From contig CAWIKP010000038.1 of assembly GCA_963836735.1 (NCBI GenBank), positions 23,015 to 87,014 of the forward strand: a DNA stretch of 64,000 nt. The letters run 5' to 3'. A model generated the notes under the pieces. It worked only from the letters and a program-made list of their open reading frames with translations, did not search any database and was not told the origin of the DNA. The position numbers were made by a program, and so were the translations under genes. The stretch comes from JACCXG01 sp963836735. GTDB lineage: Bacteria; Acidobacteriota; Vicinamibacteria; Vicinamibacterales; 2-12-FULL-66-21. Shown here piece by piece: positions 40,541 through 48,719 of the stretch; position 1 is the first letter of the stretch; the number at the start of each line of letters is the position of its first letter.

Positions 40541-40735
40541 GTTCAGGTCTGGACCTGTCATCGTTGTTGCAGGGAGTGACACAGGTGTTCCTGCCCGCCG
40601 CACAGGACTGTGTGCGGAGGGCGCAGGGACACGAATTTCGTGTGCACGTCGACAAGATTGTCGATCCGTCCCGAGCAGCGGGTCCTGAGGCGCAAGCCGG
40701 CGTAGGCGGGTGAAAGGCGGCGACACCCACGCCGA
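40541..40735. ncRNA. Possible structured RNA between ybgC and bamD
   Basis: The 309-base gap before bamD holds no convincing gene but several strong stems: CAGGTC/GACCTG (40545-40558), a long hairpin with GTGTTCCTGC pairing GCAGGGACAC around CCGCACA/TGTGCGG (about 40586-40634), CACGAAATTTCGTG-like, CGACA/TGTCG, and GGCGT..GGGTG pairing CACCC..ACGCC. TTCAGG and CCTGA enclose most of it. Size and architecture would fit a 6S-like RNA, but I found none of the conserved strings of 6S, SRP, RNase P or tmRNA. Strand is undecided. Confidence 0.35.
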
Positions 40736-40810
40736 CAGGGCTATGGTCCGCGAGAATCCGAGCGCGTCCCCCGGGGGCGTGCTCGAACAGGAACTGGGAA
40801 CGGAGAATCG

Positions 40811-41692
40811 ATGGCTTTCGACTGCACCTGCGCTGCTGTAGCGCAACCTGGCGCCGGGTCGCGGCGCGTCTGGAGAGTGACACCGCTTTTTGCGGCTCTG
40901 ATCGCGCTCGCGCTTGCCGCCGGCTGTTCCAGCGCTCCGAAAAAGCCGCCCACGGGCACGCCGGAGCCGGATAAATTTCTTTTCGAGCGAGGGACCGCCG
41001 AATTGAACGACAAGGACTGGTTCACCGCCCGGGAGTACTTCCGTCAGCTGGTGGACAGCTACCCGCAGAGCCGTTATCGGGGGGACGCGAAATTGGGGGT
41101 CGGGGACACGTATCTCGGCGAAGCAACGTCGGAGAGCTACGTGCTCGCGATCAACGAATTCCGCGAGTTCATGTCGTTCTATCCGACGCACGACCGGGCC
41201 GATTACGCGCAGTACAAGCTGGCGATGGCCCACTTCTACCAGATGCGGGATCCGATGCGGGATCAGACCGAGACCCTCGAAGCGATCAAGGAGTTCACCA
41301 CGTTCCTTCAGAAGTTCCCGAACGAGCGCAGCAGCCGCAGCGGCCTGTACCCTGATGTGCAGAAGCACCTCCGCGAAGCGCGCGACCGCATCGGCGACCA
41401 CGAGCTCGGCGTGGGCGTTCAGTACCACCACACGCGGTGGTATCCCGGCGCGATCGAACGGCTGAAGGGCTTGATCGACAAGGATCCCGAATTCACGCGC
41501 CGCGACGAGGCGCTGTTCTATCTGGCGGACTCGTACGACAAGGTTGGCAGGCCGGCGGAGGCGCTCCCCTATTTCGACCGGTTGATCAAGGAATTCGAGC
41601 GCAGCGAGTACCTGGAGAAGGCCCAGGTGCGGGCCACCGCCATTCGCGCGCAGATGGACAAGAAATCAGGAGCGACGCCTCATGAGTTCTGA
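40811..41692 (+). CDS. bamD: Outer membrane protein assembly factor BamD-like lipoprotein
   Basis: The 293-residue precursor has a lipobox (ALAAGC) about residue 38 after a hydrophobic stretch, and then TPR-like repeats of the YfiO/BamD kind: FERGTAELNDKDWFTAREYFRQLVDSYPQSRY, AINEFREFMSFYPTHDRADYAQYKLAMAHF (quoted by pattern). BamD docks to BamA in the outer membrane and helps insert beta-barrels. The ATG at 40811 precedes a polar stretch of ~20 residues before the signal; a later start near residue 20 (GTG in RRVWRV) is possible. Ends 11 bases inside the next gene. Confidence 0.85.
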   Translation: MAFDCTCAAVAQPGAGSRRVWRVTPLFAALIALALAAGCSSAPKKPPTGTPEPDKFLFERGTAELNDKDWFTAREYFRQLVDSYPQSRYRGDAKLGVGDTYLGEATSESYVLAINEFREFMSFYPTHDRADYAQYKLAMAHFYQMRDPMRDQTETLEAIKEFTTFLQKFPNERSSRSGLYPDVQKHLREARDRIGDHELGVGVQYHHTRWYPGAIERLKGLIDKDPEFTRRDEALFYLADSYDKVGRPAEALPYFDRLIKEFERSEYLEKAQVRATAIRAQMDKKSGATPHEF

Positions 41693-42440
41693 TTCCCGTA
41701 TCGCCGCGGCCCTGCTGTTCTCGGCGCTGGTCGTGTCGGCGACTCCCGCCGCCGCTCAAAAGCCGGAGGCCGCTACCCTCACCAATCTGAACCACGACGT
41801 CGCCTGCGCGCCGTCGTCACCATCGGTCAAACCGACGAGTGCGCTGACCGTGGCCGCCGGGCGCGAGGCTCGCAAGACCCTGTTTGGTGTCGGCGATGCG
41901 CTGGTGATTCGCGGCGGCACGGCTCAGGGCGTGAAGACCGGGGACGAATACTACGTTCGCCGCGTGATCGACGATCGCTTCAACGAGCAGCAGCCAGGCG
42001 TCTATCGGATGAGCGTTCATACCGCAGGTGCCGTGCAGATCCTCGAGGCCCAGGACGATGCCTCGATCGCGACAGTCACCTATGCCTGCGACGGCGTGAT
42101 GGAAGGAGACTTCCTCGAACGGTTCGAGCGCCCATCGATTCCGGCGGCGGAGGTCGGGACGCGCCCGGACTATGCGTATCCTGGGACGCTGATTCTGGCG
42201 GCGGAGCGCCATCAGTCCGCCGCCGCGGGTCAGTTCATGGTGGTGAACCGGGGTAGCGACCACGGCCTGCGGCCCGGGCAACAGCTCACCATCTTCCGGC
42301 GCACCCTTCCCGAAGGAGGCCCGGTCGCGACCGTGGGCAAGGCCACCGTCTTCAGCGTGCAGCCCGAATCCTCTGTGGTCCGGATCGAATCGTCACTCGA
42401 CGCGGTGTACGTCGGTGACCTGGTTGCCATTCACCGCTGA
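41682..42440 (+). CDS. Exported protein of unknown function
   Basis: 252 residues with a classical signal peptide (ALLFSALVVSATPAAAQ). Two related stretches, GVGDALVIRGGTAQGVKTGDEYYVRR and FMVVNRGSDHGLRPGQQLTIFRR, look like repeated small beta modules ending in a hydrophobic strand (VYVGDLVAIH), similar in style to FlgT-C/LysM-adjacent modules of other envelope proteins, but I cannot name a family. It overlaps bamD by 11 bases, so an envelope role beside BamD is inferred. Its 3' end overlaps the convergent pgsA gene by 48 bases. Confidence 0.72.
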   Translation: MSSDSRIAAALLFSALVVSATPAAAQKPEAATLTNLNHDVACAPSSPSVKPTSALTVAAGREARKTLFGVGDALVIRGGTAQGVKTGDEYYVRRVIDDRFNEQQPGVYRMSVHTAGAVQILEAQDDASIATVTYACDGVMEGDFLERFERPSIPAAEVGTRPDYAYPGTLILAAERHQSAAAGQFMVVNRGSDHGLRPGQQLTIFRRTLPEGGPVATVGKATVFSVQPESSVVRIESSLDAVYVGDLVAIHR

Positions 42441-43007
42441 GGAGGCGATCGCGCGCCCCGTCAACACGTGATTGAAGCGGCGGTAGTAGTCGACCGCTGA
42501 AGCCACGGCCGTGAACACGGCGACCCACAGCGCGATATGTCCCAGGGTGAGGAACAGCGGCATCCCGTCGTTGGCCAGAATCAGCAGGAGAACGGCGGTG
42601 ACCTGCGACGCCATCTTGAACTTTCCCAGCGGCGATGCCGGGATCGCCACCCCTCGCGAGTGTGCCAGGCTGCGCAGCACCGTAATCGCGAACTCCCGCC
42701 CCAGGACGATGGCGACCATCCAGGCGGGAGCCAGGTCCATCTGCACGAGGGAGACCAGGGCGGCGGTGATCAGCAGCTTGTCGGCCAGCGGATCCATCAG
42801 CTGCCCGAGCGCCGTCACCTGCTTCCGGCGCCGCGCGAGATAACCGTCCAGCCAGTCGGTCAGCGAGGCCAGGCCGAAAATCGCCGCGCCGAGCAGTTCC
42901 TTCCGCACGCCGAGCACCGCCGGTCCCTCGAACTTCGTCAGCAGCACGACCACCAGCAACGGGACCAGGAAGATCCGGCCGAGCGTCAGCGCGTTCGGCA
43001 AATTCAT
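42393..43007 (-). CDS. pgsA: CDP-diacylglycerol-glycerol-3-phosphate 3-phosphatidyltransferase
   Basis: Inner-membrane enzyme making phosphatidylglycerol phosphate. The CDP-alcohol phosphotransferase signature is complete: DWLDGYLARRRKQVTALGQLMDPLADK-type DGxxAR...GxxxDxxxD. Four to five hydrophobic helices span the 204 residues from ATG 43007 (NLPNALTLGRIFLVP). An upstream in-frame ATG at 43034 would start inside the 7-bp-period repeat and is less likely. Its 3' end overlaps the exported-protein gene on the other strand. Confidence 0.93.
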   Translation of the reverse strand: MNLPNALTLGRIFLVPLLVVVLLTKFEGPAVLGVRKELLGAAIFGLASLTDWLDGYLARRRKQVTALGQLMDPLADKLLITAALVSLVQMDLAPAWMVAIVLGREFAITVLRSLAHSRGVAIPASPLGKFKMASQVTAVLLLILANDGMPLFLTLGHIALWVAVFTAVASAVDYYRRFNHVLTGRAIASSAVNGNQVTDVHRVE

Positions 43008-43024
43008 GTGAGGGTATTGTCCCT

Positions 43025-43112
43025 CAGCTTCCAACTTCCAGCTTCCAGCTGCCGAGGTCTTCGTCGTTACGCCCGAAAGGGCTGGAAGCTGGGAGCTGGG
43101 AGCTGGCAGCTG
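43025..43112. repeat. Paired 7-bp-period arrays between pgsA and the nucleotidyltransferase gene
   Basis: Left CTTCCAA/CTTCCAG/CTTCCAG/CTGCCGA, right GGAAGCT/GGGAGCT/GGGAGCT/GGCAGCT: inverted, 7-base period, ~28 bases apart. It occupies nearly the whole divergent promoter region, so the promoters must be inside or next to it. Confidence 0.75.
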
Positions 43113-43130
43113 TTATCATCATCAGTTGAT

Positions 43131-44183
43131 ATGAAAGCCATTCTGCTCGCCGGAGGCAAGGGCACCCGCCTTCGGCCGCTCACGGTCCATACGCCCAAGC
43201 CCATCGTTCCGATTTTCAACCGTCCGTTCCTGTACTACCAGCTGGATCTGCTGCGCCAGGTGCCGGAGATCGACGAAGCGATTCTCAGCCTGAACTATCA
43301 GCCGCGCCGCATCGAGGAGATCTTCGGCGAGGGAGAAGGCCTCGGCATCCGTCTGCGCTATGTCGTGGAGCCGCAGCCGCTCGGCACCGGCGGCGCCATC
43401 CGCTACGCCGGCGACCAGCTGACCGAGTCGGTCGTCGTGTTCAACGGCGACGTGCTGACCCAGGTCGATCTCGGCGCCGTGCTCAGGCTGCATCGCGAAC
43501 GGAAGGCCAAGGCAACGATCGTGCTGACGCCGGTCGAGAATCCGCGGGCCTACGGGCTGGTCGAGACCGACGGCGATCGCAACATCAGGCGGTTTCTCGA
43601 AAAGCCGGGCGAGCACGAGATCACCTGCAACACCATCAACGCCGGCATCTACGTGCTCGAGCCCGAGACCTTCGATCGCATCCCGAAGGACACCGCGTGG
43701 TCGATCGAGCGCAGCTTCTTCCCGTCGCTGATCGAGCGGGGCGAGACGTTCGTGGCCTACGTCTACGACGGATACTGGATCGACATCGGCACGCCCGCCA
43801 AGTACTTGCAGGTCCACAAGGACATCATGGACGGCCGCTATTCCGCGCCGCCGTTCGTGGGGAGCGCGTCGAAGTTCGTCGCCGAGGACGCGCGGGTCGA
43901 GGAAGGCGTGGAACTGCAGGGCCCTTGTTTCATAGACGAGGGCGCGGTCGTGAAGACCGGCGCGCGGATCCTGCCCTACTCCGTGATTGGACGGCAGACC
44001 CATATCGAGGAAGCGGCCGTGATAGACGACTCGATCATCTGGCCGAACGGGTGGATCGGGCGGGAGGCGCAGATTGCCGGCTCGATCCTCGGGCGCAACT
44101 GCCACATCGGCCGCAATGCCGTCCTGGATCCCGGCGCCGTGCTCGGGGACAAAACGGTGATCACTGACTACAGCAAGCTATGA
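43131..44183 (+). CDS. Sugar-1-phosphate nucleotidyltransferase (mannose-1-phosphate guanylyltransferase-like)
   Basis: 350 residues: an N-terminal nucleotidyltransferase domain with LLAGGKGTRLRPLT (nucleotide loop), TPKPIVPI, GTGGAIR and VFNGDVL (metal Asp), GLVETD and FLEKP, then a left-handed beta-helix tail of hexapeptides (VEEGVELQGPCFIDEGAVVKTGARI, IGRNAVLDPGAVLG). This domain order is that of GDP-mannose pyrophosphorylase-type enzymes, although glucose- or other sugar-1-phosphates cannot be excluded. The stop overlaps the phosphomannomutase start by four bases, which supports mannose. Confidence 0.88.
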   Translation: MKAILLAGGKGTRLRPLTVHTPKPIVPIFNRPFLYYQLDLLRQVPEIDEAILSLNYQPRRIEEIFGEGEGLGIRLRYVVEPQPLGTGGAIRYAGDQLTESVVVFNGDVLTQVDLGAVLRLHRERKAKATIVLTPVENPRAYGLVETDGDRNIRRFLEKPGEHEITCNTINAGIYVLEPETFDRIPKDTAWSIERSFFPSLIERGETFVAYVYDGYWIDIGTPAKYLQVHKDIMDGRYSAPPFVGSASKFVAEDARVEEGVELQGPCFIDEGAVVKTGARILPYSVIGRQTHIEEAAVIDDSIIWPNGWIGREAQIAGSILGRNCHIGRNAVLDPGAVLGDKTVITDYSKL

Positions 44184-45543
44184 GCATCAATCCTTCGATC
44201 TTCAAAGCCTACGACGTGCGCGGCCTCTATCCGTCAGAGGTGAACGAGGACGGCGCCCGCCAGATCGGCCGGGGCTTCGTCGCCTACCTGCAGGCGAAGC
44301 GCATCGCGGTGTCGCGCGACATGCGGCTCTCGTCGCCATCGATGGCCGCCGCTTTCATCGAGGGCGCGCGGGCGCAGGGCGCCGACGTCGTCGACTACGG
44401 GATGATGGGCACCGACATGATGTATTACGCCGTCGCCCGCGATGGCCTCGACGGCGGCGCCCAGATCACCGCGTCGCACAATCCCAAGGAATACAACGGC
44501 ATCAAGATGGTGCGCCGCGAGGCGTTCCCGCTCAGCGGCGACGCCGGCATCGGCGACATCCGCGACATGATCGTCGGCGGCCAGCTCCCGCCGCCCGCGG
44601 AGCGGCCCGGCGGCCTCGTCGCAGAAGAACGTGGTCGACGATTACGTCGAAGCACGTGCTGTCGGCTTCATCGATCCGTCGATCATCAAGCCGTTCAACG
44701 TCGTGCTCGATGCCGGCAACGGCATCGGCGGCCTGGTGGCGCCGCTGCTCTTCAAGAGCCTGCCCTGCCGCACCACCGGCTTGTGCATGGAGGTGGACGG
44801 CACCTTCCCCAACCACGAGGCGAATCCCGCTGATCGAAGAGAACCGCCGCGACATCGTCGAGCGGGTCAAGCAGGAGAAGGCCGACATCGGGATCGCCTG
44901 GGACGGCGACGCGGATCGCGTGTTCTTCATCGACGGCACCGGCGAGTTCGTGGCCGGCGACTTCGTGACGGCGCTGCTCGCCGAAGCGTTCCTGATCAGG
45001 CATCCCGGGCGCGAAGATCGTCTACGACGTGCGCGCGAGCTACGCGGTCAAGGACATCGTCGCGAAGTACGGCGGCACGCGCGCTGATGAACCGCGTCGG
45101 CCACGCGTTCTTCAAGCGGCGGATGCGGGAAGAGAACGCCATCTTCGGCGGCGAGGTCACGGGCCACTACTATTTCCGCGACTTCTTCTACGCCGACAAC
45201 GGCTTCATCCCGGCGCTGCTGATTCTGGAGCTGATGTCGAGCAAGGGGCAGACGCTGGCCGAGCTGCTCGCGCCGCTGCGCGAGAAGTACTTCATCTCGG
45301 GCGAGATCAACACCCGCCTCAAGGACGGGACTTCGGCGCAGGAGAAGATGGACGGACTCGCGGCGATGTACACCGAGGGACGCACCTACAGCATGGATGG
45401 CGTCTCGGTGGAGTTCCACAACTGGCACTTCAACGTCCGCGCGTCGAACACCGAGCCGCTGCTGCGCCTGAACCTGGAGGCGACGACGCGAGGATCTGAT
45501 GGAAGAGAAGCGCGACGAGGTGCTGGCGTTCATACGGAGCTGA
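44180..45543 (+). CDS. Phosphomannomutase/phosphoglucomutase (five frameshifts)
   Basis: Isomerises hexose 6- and 1-phosphates for the neighbouring nucleotidyltransferase. Landmarks: FKAYDVRGLYP at the start, the phosphoserine loop ITASHNPKEYNGIKMV, the metal loop GIAWDGDADRVFF, the sugar-binding GGEVTGHYYF and the phosphate-binding RASNTEPLLRLNLEA. The frame moves five times, near 44615, 44828, 45008, 45080 and 45490, always by one extra base; two sites read CCC where CC restores the frame (AATCCCGC, CATCCCGGG). Joined, it has ~450 residues, normal for the family. All motifs are intact, so the breaks look like sequence errors rather than decay. Confidence 0.85.
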
Positions 45544-45546
45544 ACG

Positions 45547-45711
45547 GGTTCAGGGTGCCTGGTGCCGGGTTCGGGGTTCGGTTCAGGGTTCCGGGTTCGG
45601 TTCCGCGGTTCCGGTGCTCCCGGTTCAGCGCCGCGGTTCCGAGTGTCGCGCGGAACCGCGAACCCTGAACCTGGAACCGAACCCTGAACCCGGAACCTGG
45701 CACCCTGAACC
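45547..45711. repeat. Paired 7-bp-period arrays before tRNA-Gly
   Basis: Left array GGTTCAG/GGTGCCT/GGTGCCG/GGTTCGG and so on, right array with the complementary CCTGAAC/CCGGAAC/CTGGCAC units; the outer ends GGTTCAGGGTGCC and GGCACCCTGAACC are exact inverted copies. It fills the gap between the mutase stop and the tRNA. Confidence 0.75.
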
Positions 45712-45750
45712 TCACCTGATCGGCCGTGTGCTACGATCTTCAGACCGTAC

Positions 45751-45824
45751 GCGGGCTTAGCATAGTGGTAATGCCCTGGCTTCCCAAGCCAGTTAGACGG
45801 GTTCGATCCCCGTAGCCCGCTCCA
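45751..45824 (+). tRNA. tRNA-Gly (CCC)
   Basis: A full cloverleaf: acceptor GCGGGCT / AGCCCGC, D-arm with AGTGGT, anticodon stem CTGGC/GCCAG with loop TTCCCAA (anticodon CCC), T-arm GACGGGTTCGATCCCCGT and encoded CCA. It is followed 45 bases later by an integrase gene and is the likely integration target. Confidence 0.95.
45800..45824 (+). other. Putative attachment site (left), 3' end of tRNA-Gly
   Basis: The T-arm and acceptor end of the tRNA (GGGTTCGATCCCCGTAGCCC...) is matched, with a two-base insertion and a few changes, at 59001-59026. Tyrosine integrases commonly recombine at tRNA 3' ends, and one lies next door. Confidence 0.5.
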
Positions 45825-45868
45825 CTTCCGCTCTCTTCCCTGCTCCATGCACTTTCGCGAGGCGGCCC

Positions 45869-46985
45869 TCATCGCTCTCCGCGTCTGTCCAGAATGTCTC
45901 CAAACTTCTCGAGCGGTTCGAGCCCGGATTGTCGTCCGTCGAGCAACCGGATCGCGTCTTCCGTTGCCGCGGGACTCAGGTGCATGTAGCGCTGCGTCGT
46001 CGACAGGTCCGCGTGGCCGGCGAGCTCCTGGATGGCCCGCGCCGGCGCGCCCTTCATCGCCAGGTGCGAACAGAACGTGTGCCGCAGGATGTGCACGCCC
46101 TGCTCGATCCCCGCGACGCGCTGAGCGCCACGCACGGCCTTGATGACCCGGTCGCGGGTGATCGGCGACCCGTCCGGCAGGCACAAGACCCGCTCGCCTC
46201 GCAGATGCCGAGCGGCCTTCAGCGCCGCCGTCAGTCGCTGCGTCATCGGCAGCTGACGTGACCGCCCGCCTTTCGGCACCGTGACGTGTCCCTGCCAGTC
46301 GGAACGCTCCACGGTGAGCCGGCGCGCCGCCAGGTCGATATCACGCCATTCGAGCGCGATGATCTCCCCGAGCCGCAACCCCGCATCACCGCCCGCCAGC
46401 ACCATCAGATACGCGTCCGTTCCGCGCTTGCGCGCGACGGTCAGCAGCCGCTCGTACTGATCGAAGTCGTGAAACCCCATGGTCTTCTTGGGATTCGGCA
46501 ACAACTTGATCGACGCACGGCAGCCGCTCGAGCTCGCCCCATTCCACCGCCTTCTTGAGCAACGTACTCAGCACCGTGAGCACGTTGTTGACGGTCTTCG
46601 GTGCGCGCTCCGACAGCGCCAGCTTCAGCCGCTGCACCTGTTCGTTCGTGATCGCGTCGAGACGCTTCGGACCGAGCGTGGGCACCAGATGCCATTTCAG
46701 GATGGATTCGATGCTGGCAATGCCGCTCGGCTTGTGACGGTTCGCCCGTGCGTGCCCGTCGACGAATCTCGGCGCGAACGCTTCGAGTGTGGGCACCTCC
46801 CTGTTCGCCGCCGGCGGGCCGTGTTGCAGCAGGTATCGCTCACGGTCCTGCGCCCATCGCTGCGCCGACGATTTCGAGAAACGGGCCGCGCGTTTCCGCT
46901 CTCGATATTGACTGCCGTCGGGAAGCCGGATCGTGATGTCGGCTTCCCAGCCCCCGCTTCGATACGGTCGTAACGTAATGCTCAT
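45869..46985 (-). CDS. int: Tyrosine recombinase/integrase (one frameshift near 46490)
   Basis: Site-specific recombinase, ~370 residues when joined. The N-terminal arm-binding and SAM-like core-binding parts (residues 1-~165, ATG 46985) end LTVLSTLLKKAVEWGELERLPCVD. The catalytic domain has the five expected sites: Arg in GLRLGEIIALEW, Lys in VPKGGRSRQLPMT, HILRHTF (HxxR), GHADLSTTQRYMHLSP (His and Tyr). The two parts differ by one extra base near 46490. Divergent orientation toward the tRNA is usual for tRNA-targeting islands. Starts seven bases after the excisionase stop. Confidence 0.9.
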
Positions 46986-46991
46986 CGCCGT

Positions 46992-47171
46992 TTACTCCTC
47001 CGGCGATGGCGCGCGCTTCTGGTCGAGCCAGTGTAGCAGGTCGTCCGCGCGGAACAGGACGCGGCGGCGAATGCGGATCACGCCTGGCAGCTGGCGCCGT
47101 TCGATCATCGCGTAGATCGCGCGACGTGTCGTGCGCAGCAACGTGGCCGCTTCGTCGACGGTCAGCAGCAT
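46992..47171 (-). CDS. xis: Excisionase-like HTH DNA-binding protein
   Basis: 59 residues, MLLTVDEAATLLRTTRRAIY...LPGVIRIRRRVLFRADDLLHWLDQ pattern, the MerR-like winged HTH of excisionase/AlpA family proteins (HTH_17). ATG 47171 is chosen because the domain starts there. Directly upstream of int on the same strand, so the pair probably controls excision of the island. Confidence 0.85.
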   Translation of the reverse strand: MLLTVDEAATLLRTTRRAIYAMIERRQLPGVIRIRRRVLFRADDLLHWLDQKRAPSPEE

Positions 47172-47297
47172 TGGAAGCGTGTCGCGAGGGCGACCAGCAG
47201 ACGGCCGCAGATCATCGCAGTTCGCTGCTTCGATTCTCGGCAGTGGATCGCACGACGCACCTCCAGGCGCAGACGAATCATGACGACGGATCTCGGC

Positions 47298-47318
47298 GCT
47301 GTGACCTGGGGTCACAGC
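47298..47318. repeat. Perfect 9-bp-stem hairpin
   Basis: GCTGTGACC, loop TGG, GGTCACAGC. It lies about 125 bases upstream of the excisionase gene and could be an operator or a stem in the leader. Confidence 0.7.
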
Positions 47319-47431
47319 CCGGAACCGGATCGATTGCCTGATTCGCCGACGTGTCGTCGCGCGAGTGATCAACCAGGAACGTGTGTCGAGAGAGAGAACG
47401 AACCGTGGCCTGGGGCCGCCGGTTCGTGCTG

Positions 47432-47473
47432 CTCTGCATCGGTCGATGCAGAGGGGGTTGCGCGAGCGCAACC
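47432..47473. repeat. Two adjacent perfect hairpins
   Basis: CTCTGCATCG/CGATGCAGAG (10-bp stem, loop GT) at 47432-47453 is followed after two bases by GGTTGCGC/GCGCAACC (8-bp stem, loop GA) at 47456-47473. Confidence 0.75.
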
Positions 47474-47789
47474 GTCGAAGAGAGATTTGACAATAGCGCC
47501 GGCGACGGATGGCGTCAAGAGGCTTTGCGAGGCCGTCGATGATTGCCAACCCGAGGTTCGCGGACGACGCGGTCAAGGCCGCCAGCCGCGCGTCAGCGCG
47601 GGCGGAGCAACGCGGAGCGCCTTGACGGCGCGTCCGCGGACCTCAGAATCACGTTCGACGGCCGGGACAATGGACACGCAGATCGAGCAATGGAATCGGG
47701 CTCGGTTCCGACACGCATTTTGAGTCGGCAAAGTCCGACGTTCCATGCACCCTCGCGAGGCTGCCAGTCACTCGGCGGTGACTGGACAG

Positions 47790-47865
47790 CGTGGCGTGAG
47801 CGACCACGTGCTGGCCGCGGGCTTGGCGGCCCACACGGTGTAAACGCGTGGTCGCTCACGCCACG
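47790..47865. repeat. Inverted repeat A: 19-bp perfect arms, 38-base loop, GTGAGC motif
   Basis: Arms CGTGGCGTGAGCGACCACG and its exact complement. Each arm also folds on itself (GTGG/CCAC around CGTGAGCGA). Preceded by another 8-bp hairpin (47764-47785). A diverged copy is at 59346-59422. Confidence 0.85.
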
Positions 47866-48031
47866 GTACTGCCGTTGACCGCCTTGCCGGCGAACGAGCA
47901 ACTGGTGCGGTCGGCAAAGAGCGCCGCCCGAAGCATGCTTCAGCAAGTGCCCGCACTGGTTAAGGTTGACGTCGAGGAGCCTCACGCGCGGCTGCGATCC
48001 ACGCAGCTCGAGTCGATGGTGGAGTGGTGTG

Positions 48032-48086
48032 AGCAGAGGGGGAACACCTCGCGCGGGGCCCCTGTCCCCCCGGTGTTCCCCCTGCT
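48032..48086. repeat. Inverted repeat B: AGCAG(A)GGGGGAACACC arms
   Basis: AGCAGAGGGGGAACACC and GGTGTTCCCCCTGCT pair over 15 positions with one bulged A; the loop is 23 bases. GTGAGC occurs at its left edge as in repeats A and C. Confidence 0.75.
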
Positions 48087-48280
48087 GTTCCCCTCCGTGG
48101 ATCACTGTGTCGATTGATGGTGTTGGGAACGTCGCCTGGGTGGTGCGACCTTCGATGCGACAACAGATGCATCGAACCGCCGCTCAACGCGTGATTGAAT
48201 CGGCGACGAACGCGTGTTCGCCCGCGCGACAAACGCCTGCTCCCAAGTGTGTTCTTAACATTCTGGACAGGCTCCGGAAG

Positions 48281-48354
48281 GGGGGCGTGAGCAACCCCCG
48301 GACCGGCCTCCGGAGAGGACAGTCGGCCAAATCGGGGGGGTTGCTCACGCCCCC
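48281..48354. repeat. Inverted repeat C: 19-bp perfect arms, 36-base loop, GTGAGC motif
   Basis: Arms GGGGGCGTGAGCAACCCCC and its exact complement. Same layout as repeat A, with the inner CGTGAGC(G/A)A kept but the outer GTGG/CCAC replaced by GGGGG/CCCCC. Confidence 0.85.
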
Positions 48355-48719
48355 GCTCCATCAGCGACGGTGGCTAAGTGCGTTTCGTGCGCGGCACAGG
48401 ACGCCGCGCTCTTCGATGGAGCGTTTCGGCTGCAAGTCGCCGGCATCGAGAGGCTTGCCAGAGAACGCTCTGAGGCGACTTCGCCTTCGGCGGTCAGTTC
48501 CGCGCGGCAACTTAACGTTCACGGGCGTGGACAACCACCGCGCTTTGTCGCGGCTCCCCTCGCGGCGTCAGCCGTTTCCGAGACGCCCTCCTCCAGGAAG
48601 CTCGATCCGCAGGTTCAAATTCGATCGCCAATCACGTTGAGGCGCTGGCGCTTTCCCGTAGTGTTTACGCAGCCAGGCAGTCGCTCTTGGCCGCAAACTC
48701 TCACGACCAATGGACCACC

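Larger units (their letters stand above)
47172..48719. other. Gene-free, hairpin-rich region of the island
   Basis: About 1.55 kb without a recognisable gene on either strand. It contains at least seven strong inverted repeats (47298-47318, 47432-47453, 47456-47473, 47764-47785, 47790-47865, 48032-48086, 48281-48354), listed separately where large. The open frames that cross it lack codon structure and cross the hairpins. Candidate roles are recombination, transfer or replication signals, or structured transcripts. Confidence 0.6.

Noticed and set aside
40498..40713. 71-residue frame overlapping the ybgC stop by ATGA
   Set aside because: Position looks operon-like, but it crosses all the strong stems of the gap and resembles no protein; kept as a possible RNA instead.
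47593..48105. 170-residue minus-strand frame in the hairpin zone
   Set aside because: It runs through inverted repeats A and B, and its composition (R, S, P rich) is that of a shadow frame.
47290..48360. CRISPR array
   Set aside because: The repeats are inverted pairs with different sequences, not evenly spaced direct repeats, and no cas gene is near.
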